Of a stretch of DNA of 41,348 nucleotides, positions 28,182 to 36,700 are shown piece after piece; the first letter of the stretch is position 1; each line of letters opens with the position of its first letter. Both the position numbers and the translations under genes were made by a program. The stretch lies in contig CANMML010000031.1 of the NCBI GenBank assembly GCA_947499005.1, positions 1 through 41,348 of the forward strand, written 5' to 3'. A model generated the notes under the pieces. The model ran no database searches and was not told where the DNA came from. It was given only the letters and a program-made list of their open reading frames with translations. Origin of the DNA: an uncultured Aquimarina sp. Its GTDB lineage: Bacteria; Bacteroidota; Bacteroidia; Flavobacteriales; Flavobacteriaceae.

Positions 28182-30455
28182 ATGAAAAGAAACTACTTAA
28201 AATATATTCTATTATTATTGTTTGTTTTTAGTACACAAATAATAGTTGCCCAAGCTGATGACGAGTATGATAGTGGGGGGTGTCCACCATCTTCTGGTGA
28301 TTGTAATTTCAATGAAGTAGATTTAGGTTGCACAAATTGTCATGATGAAGAGCCTGAGCCTGACCCCTTTTTTGAACCAGAACCAGAACCAGAACTAGAA
28401 CCAGAACTAGAACTAGAACCGGAAGATCCATGTGTGAGTAATCCATGTTTATGCTTGGATTGTAGAGATGACAATACTTCTTCTGACCCTAGTCCTGATC
28501 CTGATGAGGATGGCTGTACTAGGACTTGCCCTATAGGTTTTACAATTGATGAGGAAGCTTGTGCGTGTAGAAAGAGTGATAATGATTGTAAAAAGTCTAG
28601 GCCAGCAACTACTATACCAAAGAGGTTGTATACACAAGGTTCTAATATTTACATTAATGGCCCCTTTTATTCATTAGGCACTGAAGCAGCCGGTGGAATA
28701 ATCCTTACTGGAGATGGGGTAGATTTACATGGGAGTCCTGTAAATGTAATTAATCATGGAAATTATGTTGAAGTGTCAGGTTATATAATAAATGACATTC
28801 CCGAGACTATTAACGTAAACGAAAAAACACTAGGTGGTTTTAATGGTCAAGACTGCCCTAATGATGATGGAGTTGATAGTGGAGGTTCTAATAGTGATTC
28901 AAATGAGCCAGTACCTATACCTGATGATTTGGATATAGATACAGTAGTAAATACTGAAAGTGTTGAAGATCCTGTAGATAATAATGACCAACCCTGTGCA
29001 CAATCACCTTCTAAAGGAGCGAAATTGCTGCCAGGAACGAGTATAACACCTAACGGGATTGTTACATTAAATGGCCCATTTTTCTTTTTAAATGAAGATA
29101 GTATTCCTTTTAGTGTAACTAGTGGGGCAAGCGAATTAATTGTAGAAAGTCTTGGGAATGTTTTCCAGCACGAAAATTATATAGAAGTTGGGAGTATAAA
29201 GCTTCAATCTTCATCGAATCAAGTGGTATTGTCCGGGGACATAAATATCGGAGGTTTTGAAGGTGAAGATTGTCAGGAGCTCGTCAGTGATAACGCAGAA
29301 CGTATTGAGGAAGAGGAGCAGAATCGCCGAGAGGAAGAGTGTTTTGAAGATGGAGAATGTGTTGATGTAACTGATGACTCGAATTTTAAAATTGACTTTA
29401 GATTCAAGAATTTACTAACACCAGAAACAAATATAAACCTTGCAGGATTTGCGGGATTAGGAGATGGAGGTTTAGAGTTCTTAGAATTTATAGCTAATAC
29501 AGCAATCAAAGTAAATAATAATAGGCAAAACACTATTATTTTAGGAGAGCTAGATCTTGCTACAAGAACAGCTCTAGAAAATCAGCAAAGACAAGAGTTT
29601 AACGAGAAAGTTAATAAGCTGAAAGATTTCATTTTCTATCTTTCAAGTCCACAATTTCAATGGGTAGATGGTCCTAAGCTCCTAGAAGATTCTGTAAAAA
29701 AGGTTGTAGAGTTCTTTGTGGAACCGCGAAGTGTAGAAAGTGAATATAGAGCTGGTAAAGTTTTATTTGAATTACTAGGTTATGTATTTGGAGCTGGCGA
29801 GGCAAAACTAGCGTTGAAATCTGAGGTAGCTTTGGCTAAATTACTAGATCGTATACCTAAAGGTAGATTCAATACCCTTAAGTTAGCAGAGAAAAACGGT
29901 GTTTTTGAAATTACAGAAAAAGCCACAGGTAAACTTTTAGTAAAAGGAAATGACGAAGTAAAAGAAGTAATTGAACATGTTGCATTAGAGCTTCCTCGTG
30001 CTGGTACAAGAGGCGGTGTTAGTGTAGAAAGACTATCTGAATTTAGAAAATTACCAGGTAAGGCAGTTGGGCAAGGAAAGGATGTTGGAGAAAAGTGGCT
30101 AAAAGGAAATCAAGGTAATGCTGGATTCTTCCCTAAGTCTATTGCAGACAAAATGAGAGATAAAAATTATTCTAACTTTGATCAATTTAGAGAAGATTTT
30201 TGGAGAAATGTTGCAGCAGATCCTAAGTTGTCAAAAGATTTTAGTTCACAAAATATCACTAGAATGCAGAACGGAAATGCCCCTAGAGTAAGAAATACTC
30301 AAAATCTAGGAGGTCAAAACACATACCAAATTCATCATAATACTCCAATAAACCAAGGAGGAGAAGTTTATAATTTTGACAATCTAACTATTGTTACGCC
30401 TAGATATCATAAGGAAATATTATCTCCTTCATATCATAAAGGTTATGGTTATTAG
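28182..30455 (+). CDS. exported polymorphic toxin ending in a colicin-E-type HNH DNase
   Basis: A 757-residue toxin from ATG 28182; the in-frame TTG at 28170 only adds four residues before the signal peptide (KRNYLKYILLLLFVFSTQIIVAQ). Order: Cys-rich region with an acidic proline tract (EPEPEPELEPELELEPED); two similar beta-repeats (about 145-230 and 270-365, each with NGPF and GGF-G-DC); an acidic segment; a helical pre-toxin region with SPQFQWVDGP (about 490); and the toxin (about 620-757). The toxin matches the colicin E9/pyocin DNase layout: GKAVGQGKDVGEKWL, SIADKMRDKNYSNFDQFRE, then HHNTPINQGGEVYNFDN and TPRYHKEIL. The histidine after TPKRH in E9 (DIH) is leucine here. No T9SS or Rhs domain is seen, so the export route past the periplasm is unknown. 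Confidence 0.88.
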   Translation: MKRNYLKYILLLLFVFSTQIIVAQADDEYDSGGCPPSSGDCNFNEVDLGCTNCHDEEPEPDPFFEPEPEPELEPELELEPEDPCVSNPCLCLDCRDDNTSSDPSPDPDEDGCTRTCPIGFTIDEEACACRKSDNDCKKSRPATTIPKRLYTQGSNIYINGPFYSLGTEAAGGIILTGDGVDLHGSPVNVINHGNYVEVSGYIINDIPETINVNEKTLGGFNGQDCPNDDGVDSGGSNSDSNEPVPIPDDLDIDTVVNTESVEDPVDNNDQPCAQSPSKGAKLLPGTSITPNGIVTLNGPFFFLNEDSIPFSVTSGASELIVESLGNVFQHENYIEVGSIKLQSSSNQVVLSGDINIGGFEGEDCQELVSDNAERIEEEEQNRREEECFEDGECVDVTDDSNFKIDFRFKNLLTPETNINLAGFAGLGDGGLEFLEFIANTAIKVNNNRQNTIILGELDLATRTALENQQRQEFNEKVNKLKDFIFYLSSPQFQWVDGPKLLEDSVKKVVEFFVEPRSVESEYRAGKVLFELLGYVFGAGEAKLALKSEVALAKLLDRIPKGRFNTLKLAEKNGVFEITEKATGKLLVKGNDEVKEVIEHVALELPRAGTRGGVSVERLSEFRKLPGKAVGQGKDVGEKWLKGNQGNAGFFPKSIADKMRDKNYSNFDQFREDFWRNVAADPKLSKDFSSQNITRMQNGNAPRVRNTQNLGGQNTYQIHHNTPINQGGEVYNFDNLTIVTPRYHKEILSPSYHKGYGY

Positions 30456-30464
30456 TATTACAAT

Positions 30465-30872
30465 ATGAATAGAATAGAGGAAATCAAGGAATGTATAAAG
30501 GATTTCGAAAGCAAGAAAGCTTCGTTAAAAGATACTTTAGATCAAATTTTTAAGTTGTCAGAAAGGACAGTTACAGAGTATGAATTACTTAATTATTGGA
30601 GATCTGAAAGTATTGATGAATATACAAGTCGACTTGTTTCAAAGTCAATTGAAAACTGGAAAGAAATTGATGATAAAAAAGCTTTAGTTTTAATTAAAGA
30701 AATATTCAATAATATAAATAATGATAGTGTCATTAATACTAATTCAGAAGCTTTAGAAAAAAGGTATCATAAAGCCTCTGGTACAATTAATGATTGGATC
30801 TTCTACGATGATATTACAATAGCAGAAGAAATACTTAATCTACTGAAGAATAACACAACAATATCTCTTTAG
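30465..30872 (+). CDS. candidate immunity protein for the HNH DNase
   Basis: A 135-residue, acidic, all-helical cytoplasmic protein without a signal peptide, starting 9 bases after the toxin stop. Position, size and charge fit an immunity protein that blocks a nuclease inside the cell. It does not show the Im2/7/8/9 pattern (about 86 residues, with SGSDLIYYP) that normally pairs with colicin-E DNases; the closest look-alike by eye is WIFYDD. A family assignment (for example colicin-D-type immunity) would be guessing. Confidence 0.6.
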   Translation: MNRIEEIKECIKDFESKKASLKDTLDQIFKLSERTVTEYELLNYWRSESIDEYTSRLVSKSIENWKEIDDKKALVLIKEIFNNINNDSVINTNSEALEKRYHKASGTINDWIFYDDITIAEEILNLLKNNTTISL

Positions 30873-30899
30873 TTATCAGACTTTAAAATCATATTAATT

Positions 30900-31331
30900 A
30901 TGAAAATATTTAAAATATTACTTTTTGTAATAGGGGTTAATTTTGCGTGTATAGCCCAAGAATTTACTCACGAAAATTTATATGTAGCTGCAGAATTTGA
31001 AAAGGATGCTCGCATATTAATGGAAAAAATGATCGATGCATTAGCAACAAAGACTCCAGATGTTCCTGCTAATAAATGGGCGGATATCAAATCGAAACTA
31101 GACTATTCAGAATATAAAGAACGAATGGTTGGAGTATTAAAGAAGCATTATACAGATGATGAAGTAAAACGAATCTTTTTACAGAATGATATGTTATCTC
31201 CAATCAATGATACAGGATTATTTATATTTAAAGGAAAAGAGTCTGCTACAGAAGATATGTATAATGAAGGAAAAATAGCAGGAAGAGAAATAATGCAACA
31301 GGTAGTTATTTTACTAAAACAAGGCTGGTAG
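30900..31331 (+). CDS. exported helical protein, third gene of cassette 1 (DUF2059-like)
   Basis: A 143-residue protein with a signal peptide (KIFKILLFVIGVNFACIAQ) and a mature domain of about 120 residues rich in helices. Features are EKMIDALA, YKERMVGVLKKHYTDDEVKRIF and a C-terminal REIMQQVVILLKQ. The spacing recalls DUF2059, but I could not confirm this. A close paralogue (roughly half identical by eye) stands at the same place in cassette 2 (39256-39684). Its repeated place after toxin and immunity genes suggests it serves the toxin system, for instance as a periplasmic second protector or export helper; that is inference. Confidence 0.7.
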   Translation: MKIFKILLFVIGVNFACIAQEFTHENLYVAAEFEKDARILMEKMIDALATKTPDVPANKWADIKSKLDYSEYKERMVGVLKKHYTDDEVKRIFLQNDMLSPINDTGLFIFKGKESATEDMYNEGKIAGREIMQQVVILLKQGW

Positions 31332-31363
31332 CATTAGTTTAACCTGTTATAAAATACAAGAAA

Positions 31364-31395
31364 CCGAAGTTCTTTAATTAGAGCTTCGGTTTTTT
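31364..31395. terminator. bidirectional terminator after cassette 1
   Basis: CCGAAG (31364-31369) pairs with CTTCGG (31384-31389); six T follow on the plus strand and an AAA tract precedes the stem, so it can work both ways. The stop codon of the convergent 77-residue gene lies in its loop. Confidence 0.75.
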
Positions 31396-31611
31396 GTTTT
31401 GTGCTATAAATTTGAAGATTTTACTAATGAACTTAAATGTTTTGGGATGCAAACTTTGAAATTTCATTAGGACTAAAGCTTCTTCAAACTGTTTCTTATT
31501 TTTAAAGACCTTACCACCACATACGACTTCTCCTAGATCACCTTCATATATTTTTTTAGGGTTTTGCTTCGAAATTTCTATAATCTCTTCTAGGCTATGC
31601 TTTTGGTACAT
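31378..31611 (-). CDS. small unknown protein downstream of the XRE gene
   Basis: A 77-residue protein, lysine-rich at the C-terminus, with no signal peptide or membrane segment. It contains VVCGGKVFKNKKQFEEALVL. It begins 2 bases after the XRE regulator stop, so both are one transcript reading away from the primase gene. Function not recognised; a co-regulator or small partner of the repressor is possible. Confidence 0.55.
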   Translation of the reverse strand: MYQKHSLEEIIEISKQNPKKIYEGDLGEVVCGGKVFKNKKQFEEALVLMKFQSLHPKTFKFISKIFKFIAQNKKPKL

Positions 31612-31613
31612 AT

Positions 31614-31982
31614 TTATAAGGTAGCTATATTTTTTTGAAAGAAGTCTTTAAACTTCTTTTTGGTTAGAAATGTATCGATCATTTTAAAGACCATATTTTT
31701 TTCTTCTTCTTCAAGTTCAGCAATTAGTTTTACCTGTTCCATTAGGCTTTTATCTTCTACGGTTACTTCGTTAGGTACATCTCCATCAAAGTTTACTAAT
31801 TGATCGATTGTCATTCCGAAATATTTAGCCAATGTGCTAACCGATTCCAAAGATAAATCACGTTCACCCTTTTCTACTTTAGAGTAATTAGAACGATGCA
31901 TATGCACTAAATCAGCCACTTGCTGTTGTGTAAGTCCCTTCTCTTCTCTTAAAGCTTTTATAGTCGTTCCTATATGCTGCAT
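31614..31982 (-). CDS. XRE-family helix-turn-helix regulator
   Basis: A 122-residue regulator from ATG 31982 (MQHIGTTIKALREEKG); an upstream in-frame TTG at 32015 gives an unlikely extension. The N-terminal HTH is clear: LTQQQVADLVHMHRSNYSKVEKGERDL, here in two parts, LTQQQVADLVHM and HRSNYSKVEKGERDL. The C-terminal half is charged and helical and probably dimerises. It is divergent from the primase gene across a 143-base control region with repeated TATCAAAAA sites, the layout of a phage-like or mobile-element repressor. Confidence 0.85.
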   Translation of the reverse strand: MQHIGTTIKALREEKGLTQQQVADLVHMHRSNYSKVEKGERDLSLESVSTLAKYFGMTIDQLVNFDGDVPNEVTVEDKSLMEQVKLIAELEEEEKNMVFKMIDTFLTKKKFKDFFQKNIATL

Positions 31983-32009
31983 GATAAACCGATTAATTAA
32001 TCTCAAAGT

Positions 32010-32107
32010 TATCAAAAAGTAGAATAATTAGTCTATTTGATATTTTTTGATACTAATATTGTTGTCAATATGATTCTTAAAATATACATTTGTGATGTAT
32101 CAAAAAA
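32010..32107. promoter_or_regulatory. divergent control region with TATCAAAAAA operators and primase promoter
   Basis: TTTTTTGATA (32043-32052) and TATCAAAAAA (32098-32107) are exact inverted copies; TATCAAAAAG (32010-32019) is a third site. A promoter for the primase gene fits well: TTG at 32062-32064, 20 bases, then TACATTTG (32085-32092), full TAnnTTTG. The last operator covers the expected transcription start, so binding there would repress. The XRE protein is the natural candidate repressor. Confidence 0.6.
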
Positions 32108-32125
32108 GCACAAATAGTTTTTTCA

Positions 32126-34642
32126 ATGGAAATCAAGGACATCAAGGCACATTTAAGTATCGAAACCGTGCTTAAACATTATGGATTAACTCCTAATAAA
32201 ACGAATCATGTGTGTTGTCCTTTCCATGATGATAAAACTCCGAGTTTAAAAATATATCATGAAACGAATACGTATAACTGTTTTGGTTGTGATGCTAATG
32301 GAGATGTTATTCAATTTATCCAGGATAAAGAAAATTGCACAAAGCATGAAGCTTTAAAAAAGGCTACTGAATTAGCGAAGCAGTTCGCCCCAGCTCCTTC
32401 TAAAAATCTAATTACCCCTAAAAAACCATCTGCAGGTATTGCCTGCTTTGGTGAAGATTTGGAAGGAGCATTTTTAAAGATGAAACAAAGTTTACATCGT
32501 AGTAAAAAAGCAGTAGCCTATTTGCAAGATAGATGTTTAAGCGATGTTATGTTAGATCAGGGGTTTAATAATAACATGTTCTCTGCTTTACGACAATGTA
32601 TTGTTTACCCTTTAAAAAATGCAGAAAATAAGATCGTGTCTTTTTATGGGAGGTCTATCGGAAAAGGCAAACACTATTACTTACCCAATCGAAAAGGACT
32701 TTATCCAAATTATCCCCCTGCAGAAACCAAAGTTTTAGTTTTAACTGAAAGTATTATTGATGCTGCTACAATCCAGAAATACACGGACTACCAAGTATTA
32801 GCCTTATACGGAACAAACGGTTTAACCGATGAACACATCGAGGCTATCGAATCTTTAACCTCTTTACAAGAAATCATTCTATTTTTTGACGGTGATGAAG
32901 CCGGTCGAAAAGCTGTAGTTACAGTAAGTGATCGGGTACGAGATTTTAAAAATGATGTAAGCTTCACCAGTGTTACTACTCCAGACGACGAAGATGTAAA
33001 TAGCTTAGTACAAAATAATAAAGCTGAAATACTAGATTACCTAATCGAAAAAAGAGAGGTCTTGTACTTATCTGAAAAAGAAGAAGAACGTTCACCAACT
33101 ATTGGAAGTTTAAACACTGAAAATCCAGACTATTTAATTTACAAAACGGATCTCTTAGAAATTAGTGTGTTGGGTGGTATTGCCATGCATAACATGGATA
33201 AGTTAAAAGTAACACTGCGCATTATAAAGACTGATCCTTGGACAAACCCAAAACAAGCGAATCCCTTATTTACACTACGTCAAAGTAATTTTGATTTATA
33301 TAATGATGAGTTAGTTACTAAACTCATTAGACGAATAGCTGAACGTTTAGAGTTGGGTACAAAAGAAGTCCAACACGGATTATATAGTTTAGTCGGAGAA
33401 CTAGAAGATTACCGACTACAACAAATAGAAGTTCAAAAACCTGAAAAGGTAAAGACAAGAGAGCTGACCCTACAAAGAAAAGAAGCAGCACTTAACTTTT
33501 TAAAAGCCCCGAATCTACTGAGTCGAACTAATAAGATGATTGGTAAAACAGGATTAATAGGAGAAGAAAACAACCGCTTATTAATGTACTTGGTATTTAC
33601 TTCGAGACTTAGGGAACAACCACTACACATTATTAGTTTAGGAGCTTCCGGAACAGGAAAAACGTATTTACAAGAAAAGATCAGCGAGTTAATACCGGAA
33701 GATCAAAAACTAGAAATAACAACACTAAGTGAGAATGCTTTGTACTACTTCGATCGTACTGAATTAAAAAACAAACTCGTACTTATTGAGGATTTAGACG
33801 GAGCACAAGACGATAAGATTTTATATGCGATACGGGAGTTAATGAGTAAAAAACGTATTAGTAAAACCATCCCGATCAAAGATGCTAAAGGGAATATGAA
33901 AACCATAACCCTAAAAGTTGAAGGTCCAATTACGTTGGCAGGAACTACCACTAAGGAAAAGATTTACGAAGACAACGCGAATCGTAGTATACTCATTTAC
34001 TTGGACAACAGTGCAAAACAAAAGCAAGCGATCATCGAGTATCAACAAAAACTATCCGCTGGAATCGTTGATAAATCCCAAGAACAAAAAGCGATTGAGT
34101 TTTTAAAAGATCTACAAAGTGTGTTAACACCTGTAAAAGTTCGCAATCCTTATGCTACCAAATTAAATATCCCTGAAACTGTTTTTAAACCTTTAAGAAC
34201 GAATGCCCATTACTTGGCATTTATTGAAACGGTTACGTTTTATCATCAGCTGCAGCGACCTAGAAAAGAGGGTTACATCGAGACTACAATCGAAGATATA
34301 GAGATCGCAAACCAGCTATTAAAAGATGTGTTGTTAGCTAAAAGTGATGAGCTTACAAAAGGTTGCAGAGACTTCTTTGAACGTGTAAAAGCCTACTTGG
34401 CCAAGAACAATAAAACAAGTTTTTACAATCTAGAAATCAGAAAGGCTTTTAGAATGAATCCTAGCAATGTAAAATATTACTTGGCCACTCTTAGTAAATA
34501 TCATTTTGTAAAAGTTATTGGTGGACATCCAAGAAAACAGGGCTATGAATATGAAATAGTTAATACCGAAGAATACCAAAAATTACAAGATAGTATGAAT
34601 GCTTTAGGTAAAACACTGGAAAACATAAAGGAAGCTGGATAG
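32126..34642 (+). CDS. CHC2/Toprim primase-ATPase of a mobile module
   Basis: An 838-residue replication-type protein. Residues 1-90 form a CHC2 zinc finger (HVCCPFH, then CFGCDANGDVIQF). Residues about 200-290 are a Toprim domain (VLVLTESIIDAATI with the acidic pair in FFDGDEAGR). The C-terminal half is an ATPase with Walker A GASGTGKT (about 508) and Walker B KLVLIEDLDG, ending in a winged-helix region (about 750-830). It resembles primase-helicases of plasmids and integrative elements rather than chromosomal DnaG. The two recombinase genes follow, so it may support replication of an excised circle. Confidence 0.85.
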   Translation: MEIKDIKAHLSIETVLKHYGLTPNKTNHVCCPFHDDKTPSLKIYHETNTYNCFGCDANGDVIQFIQDKENCTKHEALKKATELAKQFAPAPSKNLITPKKPSAGIACFGEDLEGAFLKMKQSLHRSKKAVAYLQDRCLSDVMLDQGFNNNMFSALRQCIVYPLKNAENKIVSFYGRSIGKGKHYYLPNRKGLYPNYPPAETKVLVLTESIIDAATIQKYTDYQVLALYGTNGLTDEHIEAIESLTSLQEIILFFDGDEAGRKAVVTVSDRVRDFKNDVSFTSVTTPDDEDVNSLVQNNKAEILDYLIEKREVLYLSEKEEERSPTIGSLNTENPDYLIYKTDLLEISVLGGIAMHNMDKLKVTLRIIKTDPWTNPKQANPLFTLRQSNFDLYNDELVTKLIRRIAERLELGTKEVQHGLYSLVGELEDYRLQQIEVQKPEKVKTRELTLQRKEAALNFLKAPNLLSRTNKMIGKTGLIGEENNRLLMYLVFTSRLREQPLHIISLGASGTGKTYLQEKISELIPEDQKLEITTLSENALYYFDRTELKNKLVLIEDLDGAQDDKILYAIRELMSKKRISKTIPIKDAKGNMKTITLKVEGPITLAGTTTKEKIYEDNANRSILIYLDNSAKQKQAIIEYQQKLSAGIVDKSQEQKAIEFLKDLQSVLTPVKVRNPYATKLNIPETVFKPLRTNAHYLAFIETVTFYHQLQRPRKEGYIETTIEDIEIANQLLKDVLLAKSDELTKGCRDFFERVKAYLAKNNKTSFYNLEIRKAFRMNPSNVKYYLATLSKYHFVKVIGGHPRKQGYEYEIVNTEEYQKLQDSMNALGKTLENIKEAG

Positions 34643-34726
34643 TGGATAATACTGGATAGCAGGTGGATAATCGATTTAATTATCCACCTAAACTCAATAA
34701 ATACAACAAGTTATGGTAGTGGATAA
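34637..34726. repeat. GGATA repeats and a 10-bp perfect hairpin before the recombinase pair
   Basis: GGATA occurs at 34637, 34644, 34654, 34665 and 34722. Three of these have spacers of 5 and 6 bases, the same geometry as in front of the Fic gene. AGGTGGATAA (34661-34670) and TTATCCACCT (34680-34689) form a perfect 10-bp stem with a 9-base loop. GTGGATAA recurs at 34719, just inside the integrase start. It could be an operator, a recombinase-binding site or a transcription pause between primase and integrase. Confidence 0.6.
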
Positions 34727-35633
34727 TGAAAAAGCTAAGAAATGCAAGCGGGGGTATAAAAAAGAAATCTATACTCCTCATTATAAATTACATATTGAAC
34801 TATTTGCAAAATGGCTTGTTGCTATGGGGTATGCTGAAACTACTATTTACACTACAAATAGAAAGGTGGCTACTTTTTTCTTTTATCTGGAACAGCAACA
34901 TATTAAACACATTGAAGCTGTTACCCCCAATGTTTTAACATCTTATAATGCTTATTTACACCAACAACATTTAGGTCGCAATACTATCGTTGGTTTATTG
35001 AATGGCATTAGTCTTTTTGGTAAGTATCTTGAAAAAACAACATCCCATAAATTGATTTTTAGCAAGTTTGAAATCGATGGGGCTTTACCTTTTGAACGGG
35101 CTATTTTAACTACTCAAGAAGCAGCTCTGCTTTTTGCAGATCTACAAGAAGATGCTATGGGGTATTTACAAAGAGCATTTTTACACCTATGTTATAGTTG
35201 TGGGCTTCGTATTGGAGAGGTCGTACGTGTAAAAGTTGGACATATTGATTATGAAAATAAATTACTAGAAGTTATTCCTGGGAAGAACCATCACGGACGA
35301 TATATTCCTTTAAGTACTCGAATTTGTAAAGATTTATTGCATTACGAAAATTATGCTCGTCCACAACTTAATAGTAATGGTCATAAATTTTTAGTAAGCC
35401 AATATGTTAATGATATCAATGTTAGTATTCTACGTCGTCTTTTTAAAGTGATCTTAAAGAAGTACCCCCACTTGCAAGAGCGAAGAATTACAGCTCATAG
35501 TTTACGTCATAGTATCGCTACGCATCTACTAGCAAAAGGAATGAATCTAGAAAGTATTGCTCAATTTTTAGGGCATCAATCTTTAGATTCTACCACGATC
35601 TATACTAGAGTAAATCACCAAAGTTTATTATAG
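34713..35633 (+). CDS. tyrosine recombinase, catalytically complete
   Basis: A 306-residue XerC/D-like recombinase. It has an N-terminal SAM-like core-binding domain (about 20-110) and a catalytic domain with the full set: Arg in CGLRIGEV, Lys in the PGKNHHGRYIPL hairpin, HSLRH, His in LGHQS, and the nucleophile Tyr in TTIYTRV. It cuts and rejoins DNA at specific sites. The gene lies 70 bases after the primase and 2 bases before a second, degenerate recombinase, with which it probably acts as a pair. Confidence 0.93.
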   Translation: MVVDNEKAKKCKRGYKKEIYTPHYKLHIELFAKWLVAMGYAETTIYTTNRKVATFFFYLEQQHIKHIEAVTPNVLTSYNAYLHQQHLGRNTIVGLLNGISLFGKYLEKTTSHKLIFSKFEIDGALPFERAILTTQEAALLFADLQEDAMGYLQRAFLHLCYSCGLRIGEVVRVKVGHIDYENKLLEVIPGKNHHGRYIPLSTRICKDLLHYENYARPQLNSNGHKFLVSQYVNDINVSILRRLFKVILKKYPHLQERRITAHSLRHSIATHLLAKGMNLESIAQFLGHQSLDSTTIYTRVNHQSLL

Positions 35634-35635
35634 TT

Positions 35636-36544
35636 ATGAAACATTATGAGGTAAGCTTTAGAACGTGGTTACACAAAGAAACAACACACGCTGATAGAAC
35701 TATAGAAACCATGAGTTACATGGCTTACAAATACCAACTATGGCTAGATCGGCACAAAATAACTATTGAACAAACCACCTACCAAACCTTACTTGATTAC
35801 ATTGTTTGCTTAAGAACTGAAGAACAAAGAAGTCGATCTTACATTAATAACCAACTCAATGGTATTAGCCATTATTACCGCTATAAAGGCATTAGTAATA
35901 TGGCTTACGGCGTTCGATTACGAGGTACAAAAACACAAGCTAAACTGTTACTGACTTCTAATGAACTTGATTACATTTACGAACATTACCAAGATGTTAC
36001 CAAAAAACAAGATTTTTACAGTTATTCTAATAAAATCTTACTAGGTTTATTTATCTATCAAGCCGCTGACCTAAAAGAAATCCTTAACCTATTCTTAGAG
36101 GATCTAGATTTACAAAAAGGAACCATCCGTTTACCCGCAGGGAAATACAAAAAGAACAGCCGTATTGTTAAGTTAGAATCACACCAAATTATTCCTTTAC
36201 ATGAATACATCCATCAGCATCGTAACAAATGGCGACACATAGAAGATCACGATTACAATACCAATTTACTTTTTGCGCCCCAAGCTTATAAATATCATCG
36301 TTTATCTAATCAATTTGTTGCGATAAATAAGAGTATTAAAAATAATATTGATCTAAAAGGCATCCATTATCAAAGCTTACGCCAGTTACGCCAAAGTAGA
36401 ATTGCGATCTGGATCAAACAACACGGATTAAGACAAGCCCAATATCTAAGCGGAATGAAACATATTATTGTTTTAGAAAAATTACAACGATTAGATATTG
36501 AAGATCTGGCTGATAAATTAAAAGAGTTCCATCCGCTGCAATAA
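35636..36544 (+). CDS. degenerate tyrosine recombinase partner
   Basis: A 302-residue protein with the same overall fold: N-terminal SAM-like domain (about 5-95) and a C-terminal region aligned to the catalytic domain. Key residues are lost. The first Arg is replaced (YQAADLKEIL against CGLRIGEV), the HxLRH box reads YQSLRQLRQ, the GHQS box reads GMKHI, and no nucleophile tyrosine follows. It should not cut DNA. It starts 2 bases after the active recombinase stop, so coupled translation and a joint complex are likely, as an accessory or directionality subunit. Confidence 0.8.
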   Translation: MKHYEVSFRTWLHKETTHADRTIETMSYMAYKYQLWLDRHKITIEQTTYQTLLDYIVCLRTEEQRSRSYINNQLNGISHYYRYKGISNMAYGVRLRGTKTQAKLLLTSNELDYIYEHYQDVTKKQDFYSYSNKILLGLFIYQAADLKEILNLFLEDLDLQKGTIRLPAGKYKKNSRIVKLESHQIIPLHEYIHQHRNKWRHIEDHDYNTNLLFAPQAYKYHRLSNQFVAINKSIKNNIDLKGIHYQSLRQLRQSRIAIWIKQHGLRQAQYLSGMKHIIVLEKLQRLDIEDLADKLKEFHPLQ

Positions 36545-36700
36545 ATAACTAAGTGTATATGATTTATTTTTTAGCTGCACGTATTATTAATAAAACTAAA
36601 ATCAGGATTATAATTGCATCGTTCATTTGTACGTATTTTAATATTAAACAGTACAAATTTGAGTAGACTTAACGTTATAACTTCATGCGTTAATACCCAA

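Noticed and set aside
28366..28425. Acidic-proline tract in toxin 1 as a tandem DNA repeat able to vary in length
   Set aside because: The repeats are irregular at DNA level (mixed proline, leucine and glutamate codons), so slippage is possible but not supported.
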